This document shows, piece after piece, positions 27,742-37,112 of a stretch of DNA of 64,000 nucleotides. Each line of letters opens with the position of its first letter. The first letter of the stretch is position 1. The translations under genes were made by a program, and so were the position numbers. Below the pieces are notes generated by a model. The model ran no database searches, was not told where the DNA came from, and saw only the letters and a program-made list of their open reading frames with translations. Source of the DNA: Methanosphaera sp. (GTDB taxonomy: Archaea > Methanobacteriota > Methanobacteria > Methanobacteriales > Methanobacteriaceae); the NCBI GenBank assembly GCA_017430835.1, contig JAFRMD010000095.1:21947-85946 (forward strand), given 5' to 3'.

Positions 27742-29349
27742 ATGGTTGAAGAATTAAAAGAAATTTGGACAAATTATGATAGACAAACCGTATTTAATTA
27801 CGTGGAAACTAGATTACATCATTATTTGTTTACTAAAATATTCAAAGATGAAGCAGAAATAATGAGCAAAATCATTGAGATTAATGAACGAGAATTGAAT
27901 GCTTTTAAAATAAATTATTTCTTAAACATTCCGGAAACCCAAGATTTAATAAATAATTTTGATGCTTTAAAAGACATTACTTCTAAACTCGATACAAACA
28001 GCACTCCTTACACCGAAATTGTTGGTCTTGTTAAATATATGTTTGAAAGTATCAAAAACGATGATACCATTAATCTTACAAATAAAAACTTTGAAAAAGA
28101 TAAGTTAGATGCTATTAACAAAAATATTCTCGAAAACAAAAAACTAATTAGTGAATACTTAAACGATGATATTTTCTCAAATGTTGAAACTCCAGACATT
28201 ATAGATATTTATTTACTTGAAACTGCTTGTAAAAATACTGATGAGAAATTTAACCTTGCAAGATCATATGAAGTATTTGACGAATTATTTGTTTTCCCTA
28301 GTAAAATGGAATTATATAATACAATTCTAAAAGAGATTCTAGTTGCAATGAGCAATGATAAAATATTTGAATTATATGTTTTACTTAACACTTTAGAAGT
28401 TCTTGAAACAACAAAAGGTAGCATTAAATTCCGAAAAGCTGGTGTAAAAGAACTTGCTCAGTACTATTACCAAGTTGAAGAAAATAATATGGAACATACA
28501 ACACAGATGGAAATTTTCTTCCATGATTTACCTGAAGAATTAGAGGCTAAGTTTAAGCCACTGCTTAAATATCCTTATATTTGTCTTCGTATGACTAACT
28601 CTGTTAAAGCACAAAATTTAACTCGTATAAGTTATTTATTACTTGAAATTGAAAGAATTACTGATAATCAAATTAAATACAAATGTAAAGCTACAGAGGA
28701 CATTAGAAACATTCTCGTTGTTTGGGATCATGCTTTATTTAATGATGAAAAATCACACATCAAAGTTCTTGACTATAAGACACTGCAAATGGGACTTAAC
28801 AAATCATTCGGTAACATTTTCAAATTCCCAAATATTCAGAATGTTGATATTATCCTTGAGTATTTACCATACTTTGAAGATACTGATAATGAATTTGTAC
28901 ATGTTGAAGGTGGTCAAAGAATCTATGATGATGAAGCTGACTTCTTTAAAGACGATCTTTATCAAGAAAACATTTATAAAACATTTGATAACCTTAAAGA
29001 TTGGGAAGAAAAAGGTTGGAATTATATTAACAACCATGAATTAATTAAAAGACTTGACCTTTTAACTATTCAAAAAATTGTGTATCTAATTATGCAGAAA
29101 GAAAATGTAAGACCTGGTTTCCTTGGAAAACTTATGGAAGATGGTACTATTCTTACAATTTTAAGAAGATTAAAAGATATTCGTGATATTAACGAAAGTG
29201 AAATTACTGATTTATATTCACCATATGCTAAACTTAAATGTTGTCCAATTCATGATCCTGATTTCTATGCTGATAAAGAGAAAGAAATGAGTGATCTTGT
29301 TTCAAGACAATCTGAAGAGTTTTCTGAAGATGAACTTAATGTTAAATAG
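27742..29349 (+). CDS. Conserved archaeal protein of unknown function
   Basis: 535 residues, mostly predicted helical and acidic, with no signal peptide or membrane segment and no catalytic motif that I recognise. The C-terminal region has LDLLTIQKIVYLIMQKENVRPGFLGKL and ends with LKCCPIHDPDFY and an acidic tail. It may belong to an archaeal DUF such as DUF530, but I cannot confirm this. The start at 27742 is chosen over 27727 because GGAG (27729-27732) lies inside the longer frame at the right distance. Confidence 0.7.
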   Translation: MVEELKEIWTNYDRQTVFNYVETRLHHYLFTKIFKDEAEIMSKIIEINERELNAFKINYFLNIPETQDLINNFDALKDITSKLDTNSTPYTEIVGLVKYMFESIKNDDTINLTNKNFEKDKLDAINKNILENKKLISEYLNDDIFSNVETPDIIDIYLLETACKNTDEKFNLARSYEVFDELFVFPSKMELYNTILKEILVAMSNDKIFELYVLLNTLEVLETTKGSIKFRKAGVKELAQYYYQVEENNMEHTTQMEIFFHDLPEELEAKFKPLLKYPYICLRMTNSVKAQNLTRISYLLLEIERITDNQIKYKCKATEDIRNILVVWDHALFNDEKSHIKVLDYKTLQMGLNKSFGNIFKFPNIQNVDIILEYLPYFEDTDNEFVHVEGGQRIYDDEADFFKDDLYQENIYKTFDNLKDWEEKGWNYINNHELIKRLDLLTIQKIVYLIMQKENVRPGFLGKLMEDGTILTILRRLKDIRDINESEITDLYSPYAKLKCCPIHDPDFYADKEKEMSDLVSRQSEEFSEDELNVK

Positions 29350-29675
29350 GTTTTTTTCATCCTTTAATTTTTTTTAATTAAATTATAATACAAATATTTT
29401 TAAAAGTAATACTTTTTTTTATTTCGTTTAAATAGTTGTATTAAAGTATTACAAATATATGCTTTTTTTAGCCAAAATTATTAATTATTACTTATTTATA
29501 TTAAAAACCATACCAAAGTATTAACTAATTTATCATATAACCTTAGCATTAAGCTTTAAAATAGAACACTTTATATATTACATTCAATAAATATTTTAAA
29601 TAAGTATACTTAATAAAAATAAATGAAAATGTATTACATTGAAGATTTAAAATTAATATTTATGGAGGCAATAAA
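29350..29675. other. Intergenic region with cbiM promoter
   Basis: About 325 bases of AT-rich DNA. A TATA box CTTTATATATTA lies at 29569-29580, giving a predicted start near 29603 and a leader of about 70 bases that ends in GGAGGC before cbiM. No obvious cobalamin riboswitch fold or other structure was seen in the leader. Confidence 0.4.
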
Positions 29676-30299
29676 TTGCATATACCTGATGGTTTTATAA
29701 GTATGCCACTATGTATTATATTATACATAATAGCAATAGTAGCTCTTTACTTCTCAGTTAAATGGAGTAAAGACAATTTAGACGATAAATATATACCATT
29801 ACTTGCAGTATTAGCTGCTGGAATATTTGCAATACAATCATTTAACCTACCAGTTCCTTTCGGATCAAGTGGACACTTACTTGGTGCTGCTTTAGTCGCA
29901 ATGATATTCTGTAGTCCTTATGCAGCAATAATAGTATTGTCAGTAGTTTTAGTACTACAAGCATTATTCTTCGGAGACGGAGGAATAACTGCACTTGGAG
30001 CAAATATCATTAACATGGGAGTAGTAGGCGGATTTGTAGGTTATTATGGATTCGTAGGACTTAAAGATAAAATTGGTGAAACACCAAGTATATTCATAGC
30101 AGCATGGGCTGGCTGTTTCATAGCCGCATTAGTAGCTGCAATTGAAATGGCATTAAGTGGAACATTCCCATTAATTGATGGTTTATTCTTCATGGGAGGA
30201 TACCATGCAATGATTGGTGTTATAGAAGGTATAATTACTGTAGTAATTATTAAAGGATTAGAATCGGTTAGACCCGATTTATTAGCATGGAATAGGTGA
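29676..30299 (+). CDS. cbiM: Cobalt ECF transporter substrate-binding membrane subunit CbiM
   Basis: Substrate-specific component of a cobalt (or nickel) energy-coupling-factor importer. The 207-residue protein begins [13 protein letters not shown]; the mature N-terminal Met-His and a conserved His coordinate the metal in this family. Six or seven membrane helices follow, with the conserved LLGAALVA and [12 protein letters not shown]. It starts with TTG behind GGAGGC. The cobalt is presumably for corrinoid cofactors of methanogenesis. cbiN overlaps the same ribosome-binding region four bases downstream. Confidence 0.93.
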   Translation: MHIPDGFISMPLCIILYIIAIVALYFSVKWSKDNLDDKYIPLLAVLAAGIFAIQSFNLPVPFGSSGHLLGAALVAMIFCSPYAAIIVLSVVLVLQALFFGDGGITALGANIINMGVVGGFVGYYGFVGLKDKIGETPSIFIAAWAGCFIAALVAAIEMALSGTFPLIDGLFFMGGYHAMIGVIEGIITVVIIKGLESVRPDLLAWNR

Positions 30300-30303
30300 T
30301 AAT

Positions 30304-30591
30304 ATGGAAAATAAAAATATTTACATAGGAATACTTATTATAGCATTAATAGTCTGTATTTTATCACCATTTTTAGCTTCTGGTGATCCGGATGGACTTG
30401 AAGCTTCAGCCGAACATTTAAATCCAACTGCTTTAGAAGCAGAACAAGCAATCCAACCTATTATGCCTGATTATACTCTCGAAGGACTTGAAGATAATCC
30501 ATTAGTTGGCGTTGGATGTTTAGTTGTAGGTGTTATATTAACACTCCTTCTTGCTTATGGAGTATTCTACCTAGTAAGTAAAAAAAAATAA
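30304..30591 (+). CDS. cbiN: Cobalt transporter small subunit CbiN
   Basis: 95 residues with one membrane helix at each end and an extracytoplasmic loop containing the PDGLE-type motif (SGDPDGLEASAEHL). This is the layout of CbiN, which helps load metal onto CbiM. AGGTGATAAT at the end of cbiM supplies the ribosome-binding site, so the two are translationally coupled. Confidence 0.88.
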   Translation: MENKNIYIGILIIALIVCILSPFLASGDPDGLEASAEHLNPTALEAEQAIQPIMPDYTLEGLEDNPLVGVGCLVVGVILTLLLAYGVFYLVSKKK

Positions 30592-30599
30592 ACCCCCAA

Positions 30600-30639
30600 G
30601 TGGATGATTGAAATCATTTTATTATGATTAAACATCCAT
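30600..30639 (+). terminator. Hairpin between cbiN and cbiQ
   Basis: TGGATG (30601-30606) pairs with CATCCA (30633-30638), and inside it AATCAT (30612-30617) pairs with ATGATT (30624-30629). T-rich sequence follows. It could attenuate transcription or protect the cbiMN message, setting a lower level of cbiQ. Confidence 0.4.
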
Positions 30640-30708
30640 TTCATTTTAAACTATTTTTATTAAATATTAAATATATAATAAGTAATTAGTAAAAGGAGGA
30701 ATGATATT

Positions 30709-31503
30709 TTGGTAAGTGTTGAAGAATTAAGAAAACAAGAATACATGTCCAATCAAAATGGAATTCTCCACAATATTGACAGCAGAATTAAACTAATCGT
30801 TTTAATATTAATAATACTGTTTGCTGTAACATCCTCCAATTACATGGTATTCCTAGTTCTTGAATTATATTTAATTATCCTTATACTTATTTCAAGGATA
30901 TCACTTAAAGACGCTTTAATTAGAGTAATTCTTATACTTCCATTTGGATTCTTTATAGCTATTTTTCAACCGTTTATCCAACCAGGAGAAGTTTTATACA
31001 CATTGCCTTTTGGAATTAACATTACTTTACAAGGCCTATTATTTGCTGAATTATTAATGGCAAGATTAACTGTTAGTGTAACTTCAATTGTATTATTTTC
31101 ATACATAACCCCTATGAAAGATATTGCTGAAGCCTTTAGAAGATTACACATGCCAAATGAGTTTGCTATGATTTTTTCATTATTTGTTAGATTCATATTC
31201 TTATTTTATGACGAATTAACAAGTATTAGACAAGCTCAAAGTAGTAGGTGTTTTTCACTAACCAACAGTACTCCATATATGTGGAAACTAAAACAAGTAG
31301 GTTACCTCTTTTTGATGATGTTTTTAAGAGCTTATGAACGAGGAGAATCAGTATATGCCAGTATGGCCAGTAGAGGTTATAATAGTGAAAGTACCATATA
31401 TTTATCAAAGAAAAAACTATCCGTACAAAGCATATTGTACCTAGCCATACCAATCATAATAATGATTATATTATCTATTTTACAATCCATGAGTATAATA
31501 TAA
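30709..31503 (+). CDS. cbiQ: ECF transporter transmembrane (T) component CbiQ
   Basis: 264 residues with several membrane helices. It has the coupling motifs typical of EcfT proteins: AQSSRCF in the first coupling region and YASMASRGY (A-R-G signature) in the second, which contact the ATPase. It starts at TTG 30709 after GGAGGA. The ATPase CbiO, normally the next gene, is not here; the following gene is a wall-binding protein. Confidence 0.9.
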   Translation: MVSVEELRKQEYMSNQNGILHNIDSRIKLIVLILIILFAVTSSNYMVFLVLELYLIILILISRISLKDALIRVILILPFGFFIAIFQPFIQPGEVLYTLPFGINITLQGLLFAELLMARLTVSVTSIVLFSYITPMKDIAEAFRRLHMPNEFAMIFSLFVRFIFLFYDELTSIRQAQSSRCFSLTNSTPYMWKLKQVGYLFLMMFLRAYERGESVYASMASRGYNSESTIYLSKKKLSVQSILYLAIPIIIMIILSILQSMSII

Positions 31504-31659
31504 TTAACTTCAACATTTTTTTTACCAAAAAAAAACTAATTAATTATCAATACTATTTTAAAAAATAAGTTACATATATTAATATAATAAAGATTATTAA
31601 ATGATAATTTTCAGAAGAATTTATCACTATATTATCATAAGCAATAGACGGTGAAGTAT

Positions 31660-32403
31660 ATGGATGCAATTATTAATTTAGAAGATATTAAAGTAAAAGA
31701 ATGGGAAAAAGGAACCATATCATTTAATGTAACTGATGAAAACAATAATCCAGTCAGTGGTAGGGTAGCAGTTAAATTAGATAACATTACTTATTTTAAC
31801 AAAGTTATTGAAGATGGTAAATTCTTTGAAGCTTTTGATTTCAGTAGTTTTCACGATGAAGAATACAAGTTAGAAGTTATTTATGGTGGAAATGATGAAT
31901 GTGCTCCAGCTAGTAAAAGTGCTAAAATCATTATTGAAAAAGCAGATCCTATCTTAATTCCTATTAGTGATTTACAAAATGCTTGTTACAGATTAATTAA
32001 ATGGATTGAAACCAATAAAAGATTACCTGGTAAAATATTAATTAATAATATAGAAGTTACCATTGGAAACTTATTTAATTTATTAGCAAAAACCGTTGCC
32101 CAACTAAACAACAACAATAATGAAGATGTTGAGTTAACATGGGCCAAAACTCCAGAATTATCTAGTGAAAACATTACACAAGAAGTATTAATTAGTAAAG
32201 AGGATTATGTTAAAATTACTGACAATATCTTAAAAGAAATTAATGACACCCAATCCTGTCCTAGTACTGTTGAAGTTGAAAGTGGTAAAATTGGTTTTAT
32301 GAATTTAGTATATATCTACTCCACAATTATTTCAAACAGTTCCATTAATAATGGTTTACTATCTGGAGTTTATATAAAACCATGGAAAGAAATAGTAGCT
32401 TAA
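31660..32403 (+). CDS. Ig-like plus pseudomurein-binding-repeat protein
   Basis: About 247 residues. The N-terminal ~95 form an Ig-like beta domain (GTISFNVTDENNNPVSGRVAVKLD). From about 105 come two pseudomurein-binding-type repeats: ACYRLIKWIETNKRLPGKI with VTIGNLFNLLAKTV, and ITDNILKEINDTQSCPSTVEV with IGFMNLVYIYSTII. Such repeats anchor proteins to the pseudomurein wall of Methanobacteriales. There is no signal peptide or membrane helix at the chosen start (ATG 31660, GGTGA upstream) or at the longer GTG start, which is odd for a wall protein. Confidence 0.75.
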   Translation: MDAIINLEDIKVKEWEKGTISFNVTDENNNPVSGRVAVKLDNITYFNKVIEDGKFFEAFDFSSFHDEEYKLEVIYGGNDECAPASKSAKIIIEKADPILIPISDLQNACYRLIKWIETNKRLPGKILINNIEVTIGNLFNLLAKTVAQLNNNNNEDVELTWAKTPELSSENITQEVLISKEDYVKITDNILKEINDTQSCPSTVEVESGKIGFMNLVYIYSTIISNSSINNGLLSGVYIKPWKEIVA

Positions 32404-32459
32404 TTTTGTTATTAATTTCTTATTACTTTTTTTTAAAAAATCGAATTATAATAAGTTTT

Positions 32460-32744
32460 CTATTCAAAAACTTCTTCTTTTGGCAAATAATCACATAAAT
32501 GCAATTCTTGTTTTATTGGGTTTAAAGTAAATATTAAGATTTTATCGTCAATCTCTACCCATTTATAATTTTGTAATGGTTTATCAAAAGTATTAAATCT
32601 TGTTTTATGATTTTTCCTTATGCAAGCAAAGTGTTTAATTTCATCTATTTTTTTTAAAAAACGAGTATATTCCCTGAATTTTAAACTTTTTATTTGCTCT
32701 AATTTTTTTTCAAAATCTTTTTCGATTGTGATCTGATATACCAT
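32460..32744 (-). CDS. RelE/ParE-like small protein (orphan toxin candidate)
   Basis: 94 residues, basic N-terminal helix region (YQITIEKDFEKKLEQIKS) and C-terminal strands YKWVEIDDKILIFTLNPIKQELHLCDY that resemble the RelE/ParE mRNA-interferase fold. The resemblance is by layout only. No antitoxin gene precedes or follows it. The start at 32744 is preferred over 32759 because GGGGTT lies at the right distance. It may be an orphan toxin or a domesticated relative. Confidence 0.45.
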   Translation of the reverse strand: MVYQITIEKDFEKKLEQIKSLKFREYTRFLKKIDEIKHFACIRKNHKTRFNTFDKPLQNYKWVEIDDKILIFTLNPIKQELHLCDYLPKEEVFE

Positions 32745-33045
32745 TTTTTTTAACCCCATCTTTATTTAACGTTGAAAATTGTTTAATTAAACAAATAATA
32801 TCCGTTATAAAATTATACAATTTTTAATATTATGATAAATTTTTATAAAATGTATAAAATAACGTCCCTTTGACAATATTTAAAACATAAACGCCCATAT
32901 AATCCTATACAATACTATATAACATTAGTTATAAATAATTTTCTTTAAAAATCTTCAATAATTTTAGATAAGAATATTAAGAAAGAAATACAAATGAATA
33001 TATAATATAATAATTTATTTTAATGAATTAAAATGGTGTGAAAAT
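32745..33045. other. Divergent intergenic region with GTPase promoter
   Basis: About 300 bases. A TATA-like AATATATAATATA lies at 32997-33009, placing a start near 33028 and leaving a short leader that carries GGTGTGA before the GTPase ATG. No antitoxin-like frame exists upstream of the RelE-like gene. Confidence 0.35.
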
Positions 33046-34143
33046 ATGTCAGCAGCTGAAGATAGAATTAAACAAATAGAAGAGGAAATTAAGAAAACTC
33101 AAAAAAATAAGGCAACATCACACCATATTGGTAAACTAAAAGCACAAATTGCACAACTTAAAGAAAAAATTGAAAAACGTAATAGTTCATCAACAAAAGG
33201 GGAAGGATTCTTAGTTAGAAAAAGTGGAGATTCCACTGCAGTACTGTTAGGATTTCCTTCAGTTGGAAAATCAACCATTTTAAATTATTTAACTAACGCA
33301 AATTCTAAAGTAGGTGCTTATGAATTCACAACATTAGATATTGTTCCGGGCATTATGGAGTATGAAGATGCTAAAATACAAATTTTAGACATACCAGGGA
33401 TTATTAAAGGAGCATCCAAAGGAAAAGGTAAAGGTCGTGAAATATTATCCGCTACTAGAAATGCTGATTTAATTATTATGGTTTTAGATGTTTTCCAACC
33501 AGAACACATGGACGTTATTTTAGAGGAAGTTAGAAATATTGGTGTAAGACCTAATGAAATAGCACCTAATGTCAAAGTATCTAAGAAAAAAATGGGTGGT
33601 TTAAATATTGTTTCAACAGTTGAATTAACCCATTTAGATGAAAAGACTATTCACTCCATTTTAAGTGAATATGGTATTCATAGTGCGGATGTTGTTTTAA
33701 GAGAAGATGTAACTATAGATAGGTTTATCGATGCAATGGAACCTAATCGTGCATATATTCCTATGACTGTTGTTGTTAACAAGATTGATTTAGCAAGCGA
33801 AGAGCAGTTAGCTGAACTTAAGAAAAAGTTACCTGATGCATTATTTGTTTCAGCAGATGATGGAATAAAGATGGATGAACTTAAAGAAAGAATTTTTGTT
33901 GATTTGGATTTGATTAGATTATACCTTAAACCTCAAGGTAAAAAAGCAGATATGGATGAACCATTAATTATTCGAAAAGGTTCTACCATAGAAGATGTTG
34001 CACGTAAATTACATAGAGATTTCGTTAAAAATTTCAAATTTGCTAAGGTTTGGGGCAAATCTGTAAAATTTCCGGGACAAAAAGTTGGTTTAGAACACGT
34101 TCTAGAAGATCATGATATCGTAAGAATAATTATTAAAAAATAG
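33046..34143 (+). CDS. DRG-family GTP-binding protein
   Basis: Obg-superfamily GTPase of 365 residues, the archaeal homolog of eukaryotic DRG proteins linked to translation. An N-terminal helical/coiled region (residues 1-50) is followed by G1 [11 protein letters not shown]2 AYEFTTL, G3 DIPGII, G4 NKID and G5 SADDG, and a C-terminal TGS domain (about 290-365) likely to bind RNA or ribosome. A GKGKGRE loop follows G3, typical of DRGs. Confidence 0.94.
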   Translation: MSAAEDRIKQIEEEIKKTQKNKATSHHIGKLKAQIAQLKEKIEKRNSSSTKGEGFLVRKSGDSTAVLLGFPSVGKSTILNYLTNANSKVGAYEFTTLDIVPGIMEYEDAKIQILDIPGIIKGASKGKGKGREILSATRNADLIIMVLDVFQPEHMDVILEEVRNIGVRPNEIAPNVKVSKKKMGGLNIVSTVELTHLDEKTIHSILSEYGIHSADVVLREDVTIDRFIDAMEPNRAYIPMTVVVNKIDLASEEQLAELKKKLPDALFVSADDGIKMDELKERIFVDLDLIRLYLKPQGKKADMDEPLIIRKGSTIEDVARKLHRDFVKNFKFAKVWGKSVKFPGQKVGLEHVLEDHDIVRIIIKK

Positions 34144-34196
34144 AATTACAAAATAAATTTAATGAATGTAATGTAAATTTTATAAAATTTAGACCA

Positions 34197-34210
34197 TAAT
34201 ATATATTAAA
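34197..34210 (+). promoter_or_regulatory. TATA box of sRNA-like unit 1
   Basis: TAATATATATTAAA lies 15-20 bases before the conserved TAATTGTACCC block of unit 1. The same TATATTAAA element precedes unit 2 at nearly the same distance. Two copies of TTTAGACCA flank it (34188-34196 and 34212-34220). Confidence 0.45.
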
Positions 34211-34225
34211 GTTTAGACCAATATT

Positions 34226-34318
34226 TAATTGTACCCACAGAACATTTTTATTAAAATTGTGATTGAACATATAATTTCTATATAATATAAATTATATAGT
34301 CACAGTTAACTTTTTTTA
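34226..34318 (+). ncRNA. Tandem small-RNA-like unit 1
   Basis: About 93 bases beginning with a 20-base block TAATTGTACCCACARAACAT that recurs in unit 2. A stem AATTGTGA (34255-34262) / TCACAGTT (34300-34307) encloses a second hairpin CTATATAA-TATAAA-TTATATAG, and a run of seven Ts ends the unit. It has its own TATA box and terminator-like tail and no reading frame, so a discrete non-coding RNA is likely. C/D or H/ACA motifs are not convincing. Confidence 0.5.
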
Positions 34319-34443
34319 CAAAAAATTATTATAGAGCTAAAATTAATTTCATTTTTTATTATTTAGAAAATAGTTCGTTTTCAATAAAACTTATAAAATC
34401 TTCTTATCATAATTAATCCAAGATTAACAATTTATTGATAAGC

Positions 34444-34453
34444 ATATATTAAA
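34444..34453 (+). promoter_or_regulatory. TATA box of sRNA-like unit 2
   Basis: ATATATTAAA, identical over TATATTAAA to the element before unit 1, and 17 bases before the shared TAATTGTACCC block. Confidence 0.45.
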
Positions 34454-34470
34454 CCCTTTTTACAAAGAAC

Positions 34471-34547
34471 TAATTGTACCCACAAAACATACAATTAAAT
34501 TGTGATGTGAATAATGTCATTCAAGTCACAGTTATTTATTTTTTCTT
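34471..34547 (+). ncRNA. Tandem small-RNA-like unit 2
   Basis: About 75 bases, a diverged copy of unit 1. The 5' block TAATTGTACCCACAAAACAT differs from unit 1 at one base. The stem AATTGTGA (34498-34505) / TCACAGTT (34526-34533) is identical, but the enclosed loop differs: TGAAT pairs with ATTCA around AATGTC. A T-rich tail ends it. Keeping the 5' block and base stem while changing the loop suggests selection on RNA structure. Confidence 0.5.
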
Positions 34548-34715
34548 TTTAATTAATTACAAATTTAAATTATTGATATTAAAGCAATTATTATTAATTT
34601 AATGAAAGTATTTATTAAAGAAAAGATTTATATTATTACTATACAAAAAAGAATTATTTAATAATATATTTTTGTTAATATCTAAAAATCATTTTCATAT
34701 TAAGTGTTAAGGAAT

Positions 34716-35444
34716 CTAAGTTGAATCTGTTAAATCAGTGAATTCAATTTGGACATTTTCTTTTTTTAAGGAATTTATTAAAATTTTCGCATAAAATAAC
34801 TTTTTTTTCTTTATTTCATCCGCTTGTTTTAATTTAACGCCAATTTCAGGTCTTGAATAATTAGTAATTATATCACCAAAATCCATTCCGGCCAGAATAA
34901 TTTTAGTCATTTTCAAAGAATAAACTGCAATATGAGCCGCTCTATCCCCATCAGTAAAGCCACCATAATTTTCAAGCAAATCAAAAGGATTTGATTGGCA
35001 TGTTGGGATAATTTTATCCAACTTTGGAAGATACTTCTCTATTTTATCAATATTATCACCGTGAGCATGGACATATAATACAGACCCCCTTTTATTAGCT
35101 TCAATTATACTTCCTATTTTTCCATCCAAATCTGTGACAATGAAATCAGGTATAATTCCTTCTTCAATAAGTGCAGTAGTTGCACCGTCAGCAGCAATTA
35201 AAGTATAGTTTTCTATAAAAACATGCTCTTTAATATAACCTATATGTTTTTTAATTGAAGGACCTGCACCAAAAATAATACATTGATTATTAACATGTAC
35301 ATGATTAATATCAAATTTACCAATTTTTCTAATTTCGTCATTTAATATTTTTGCAGATAATTCATCATCAACCCTGCTAAAACCAAAATCATCCATTATT
35401 AACGGATACCAATAATCCCAATTATTATATTTTACATTACACAT
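34716..35444 (-). CDS. mptE: 6-hydroxymethyl-7,8-dihydropterin pyrophosphokinase MptE
   Basis: Archaeal DUF115-family enzyme of methanopterin synthesis that activates the hydroxymethylpterin with diphosphate. The 242-residue protein has CIIFGAGPSIKKHI, LIAADGATTALIEEGIIPDFIVTDLDG and VHAHGDN, with FTDGDRAAHIAVY downstream. These are the signature segments of MptE. Length and N-terminus (WDYWYPLI) fit the Methanobacteriales enzyme. It converges on the sRNA-like units. Confidence 0.92.
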   Translation of the reverse strand: MCNVKYNNWDYWYPLIMDDFGFSRVDDELSAKILNDEIRKIGKFDINHVHVNNQCIIFGAGPSIKKHIGYIKEHVFIENYTLIAADGATTALIEEGIIPDFIVTDLDGKIGSIIEANKRGSVLYVHAHGDNIDKIEKYLPKLDKIIPTCQSNPFDLLENYGGFTDGDRAAHIAVYSLKMTKIILAGMDFGDIITNYSRPEIGVKLKQADEIKKKKLFYAKILINSLKKENVQIEFTDLTDST

Positions 35445-35683
35445 AAAAATCCACTATTAATAATTTATAACAATTAACTTAATAATATATTCAAATTAAA
35501 TCCAATAGGCAATCCTTTTCCCATACATTAAAAAAGTATAAAAAATATAAATATCATCATAGTAAGTTTAGTTAAGATTAAGATATACAAGTATTTAATT
35601 TAAGTATATTTTACTAGCCTTATTATATTTTTTAAATAAACGTTTATATAAAAAAAATAATATTATTTGGAGGAATATTCCCA

Positions 35684-36829
35684 ATGGAAGATATTTTATT
35701 AATGATTCCTGGACCAACAACTGTTCCAAAACGAGTTTTAGATGCAATGGCTCAACCAATAACAAACCACAGAGGAGCAGCATATGGAGAAATTTTAGAT
35801 GAAACCACAGCTATGATGTCTGAAGTATTCCAAACAGACAACAAATCATACTTCCTAACAGGTTCTGGAACATCCGCAATGGAAGCAGCAATTGCAAACA
35901 TTGTTGAAAAAGGTGACAAAGTAATCAATGTTGTTGGAGGAAAATTCGGTGAAAGGCTCCAACAGTTAACAGAAGTATTCGGTGGAGAATCCATAGAAGT
36001 AACAGTACCATGGGGACAAGCAGCAGATCCTGCAGAAATTAAAAGAGTTGTAGAAGAAAATGATGATGCAAAAGCATTAACCCTGATTCACAATGAAAGT
36101 TCAACTGCAGTAGTAAACCCTATTAAGGAAGTTGGAGAAATCATGAAAGACTATGATACCCTATTTGTTGTTGACACCGTATCTTCTCTTGCTGGAGACA
36201 CAGTAAAAGTAGATGAATATGGATTAGACATTTGTTTATCCGGATCACAAAAATGTATTGCAGCACCTCCTGGAATGAGTATGCTTACATTAAGTGATGA
36301 TGCTTGGAATACGGTTGACAAAGTAGAATCTCCAACATACTACTTAGACATGAAAAAAATGAGAAAAAGTGGTGAAAAATCACAAACACCTTACACACCT
36401 AGTGTATCCATGACATATGCAATGAATGAAGCCTTAAGTATGGTTCTTGAAGAAGGATTAGATGCACGTATTAAACGTCACCATACTGGTGCAGAAGCTA
36501 CAAGGGAAGCAGCAAAAGCATTAGGTTTAGAACTATTTGCACGTGAAGGAGATTATTCCAACACACTTACTGGTATAAAAATGCCTGAAGGCGTTACAGA
36601 CTCCCAATTACGTGGAACAATGAGAGACAAATACCAAATCGAATTAGCTGGTGGACAAGACCACCTTAGTGGAAACATATTCAGAATAGGCCATATGGGT
36701 GTTACTGGCTTACAAGAACTAGCAATGACCTTCACATGTCTTGAAATGACATTGAAAGAATTTGGATTTGAATTTGATGCTGGAGCAGGAGTTGCAGCAT
36801 TACAAGATGTATATCTTAAAAACCAATAA
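35684..36829 (+). CDS. Class V aminotransferase (serine-pyruvate/alanine-glyoxylate type)
   Basis: PLP enzyme of 381 residues. MIPGPTTVPKRVLDAM is the family N-terminus, TGSGTSAMEAAIAN and VDTVSSLAGD line the cofactor pocket, and the Schiff-base lysine is in CLSGSQKCIAAPPG. The C-terminus has FRIGHMG. Archaeal relatives act on serine, alanine or aspartate; the actual pair is not readable. GGAGG lies upstream. A terminator hairpin follows. Confidence 0.88.
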   Translation: MEDILLMIPGPTTVPKRVLDAMAQPITNHRGAAYGEILDETTAMMSEVFQTDNKSYFLTGSGTSAMEAAIANIVEKGDKVINVVGGKFGERLQQLTEVFGGESIEVTVPWGQAADPAEIKRVVEENDDAKALTLIHNESSTAVVNPIKEVGEIMKDYDTLFVVDTVSSLAGDTVKVDEYGLDICLSGSQKCIAAPPGMSMLTLSDDAWNTVDKVESPTYYLDMKKMRKSGEKSQTPYTPSVSMTYAMNEALSMVLEEGLDARIKRHHTGAEATREAAKALGLELFAREGDYSNTLTGIKMPEGVTDSQLRGTMRDKYQIELAGGQDHLSGNIFRIGHMGVTGLQELAMTFTCLEMTLKEFGFEFDAGAGVAALQDVYLKNQ

Positions 36830-36845
36830 TTTAACTAATTTTTGT

Positions 36846-36878
36846 TTAGGAAGTTGAAACCTAGACTTCCATTTTTTT
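36846..36878 (+). terminator. Intrinsic terminator after the aminotransferase
   Basis: GGAAGT (36849-36854) and ACTTCC (36865-36870) form a stem with a ten-base loop, followed directly by ATTTTTTT. Confidence 0.6.
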
Positions 36879-37079
36879 AAATTTTAAATTTTCTATTTTA
36901 TCACATTTATTATAATGAAATGTATATAATCAACTTAAGAATAGTTACACGCAATAACTAATCCCCATAATCTTAACTTAACAATTAGAAATGAATTGAT
37001 AGAAAACATTAAACCTAATTTCACTAAAAATATTAAATTTTTGAAAATGTATTTGTTTTCAAGAAAAAAAAACAAATAG

Positions 37080-37089
37080 TTTATATACT
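37080..37089 (+). promoter_or_regulatory. TATA box of amtB-glnK
   Basis: TTTATATACT is a strong archaeal TATA element. The predicted start is about 37105-37110, directly before the operator at 37113. The leader to amtB would be about 115 bases. The rest of the 36879-37221 gap is AT-rich without other features. Confidence 0.55.
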
Positions 37090-37112
37090 ATTTAGGATAA
37101 ACTATTATTATC

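Noticed and set aside
34226..34547. Box C/D or H/ACA guide RNAs for the tandem units
   Set aside because: GTGATGT resembles a C box but no CTGA D box follows, and the ACA trinucleotide is inside the stem instead of 3' of it.
36849..36870. GGAAGT...ACTTCC as a second NrpR operator
   Set aside because: The GGAA to TTCC spacing is 14 bases, not six, and a T run follows, so it is a terminator after the aminotransferase gene.
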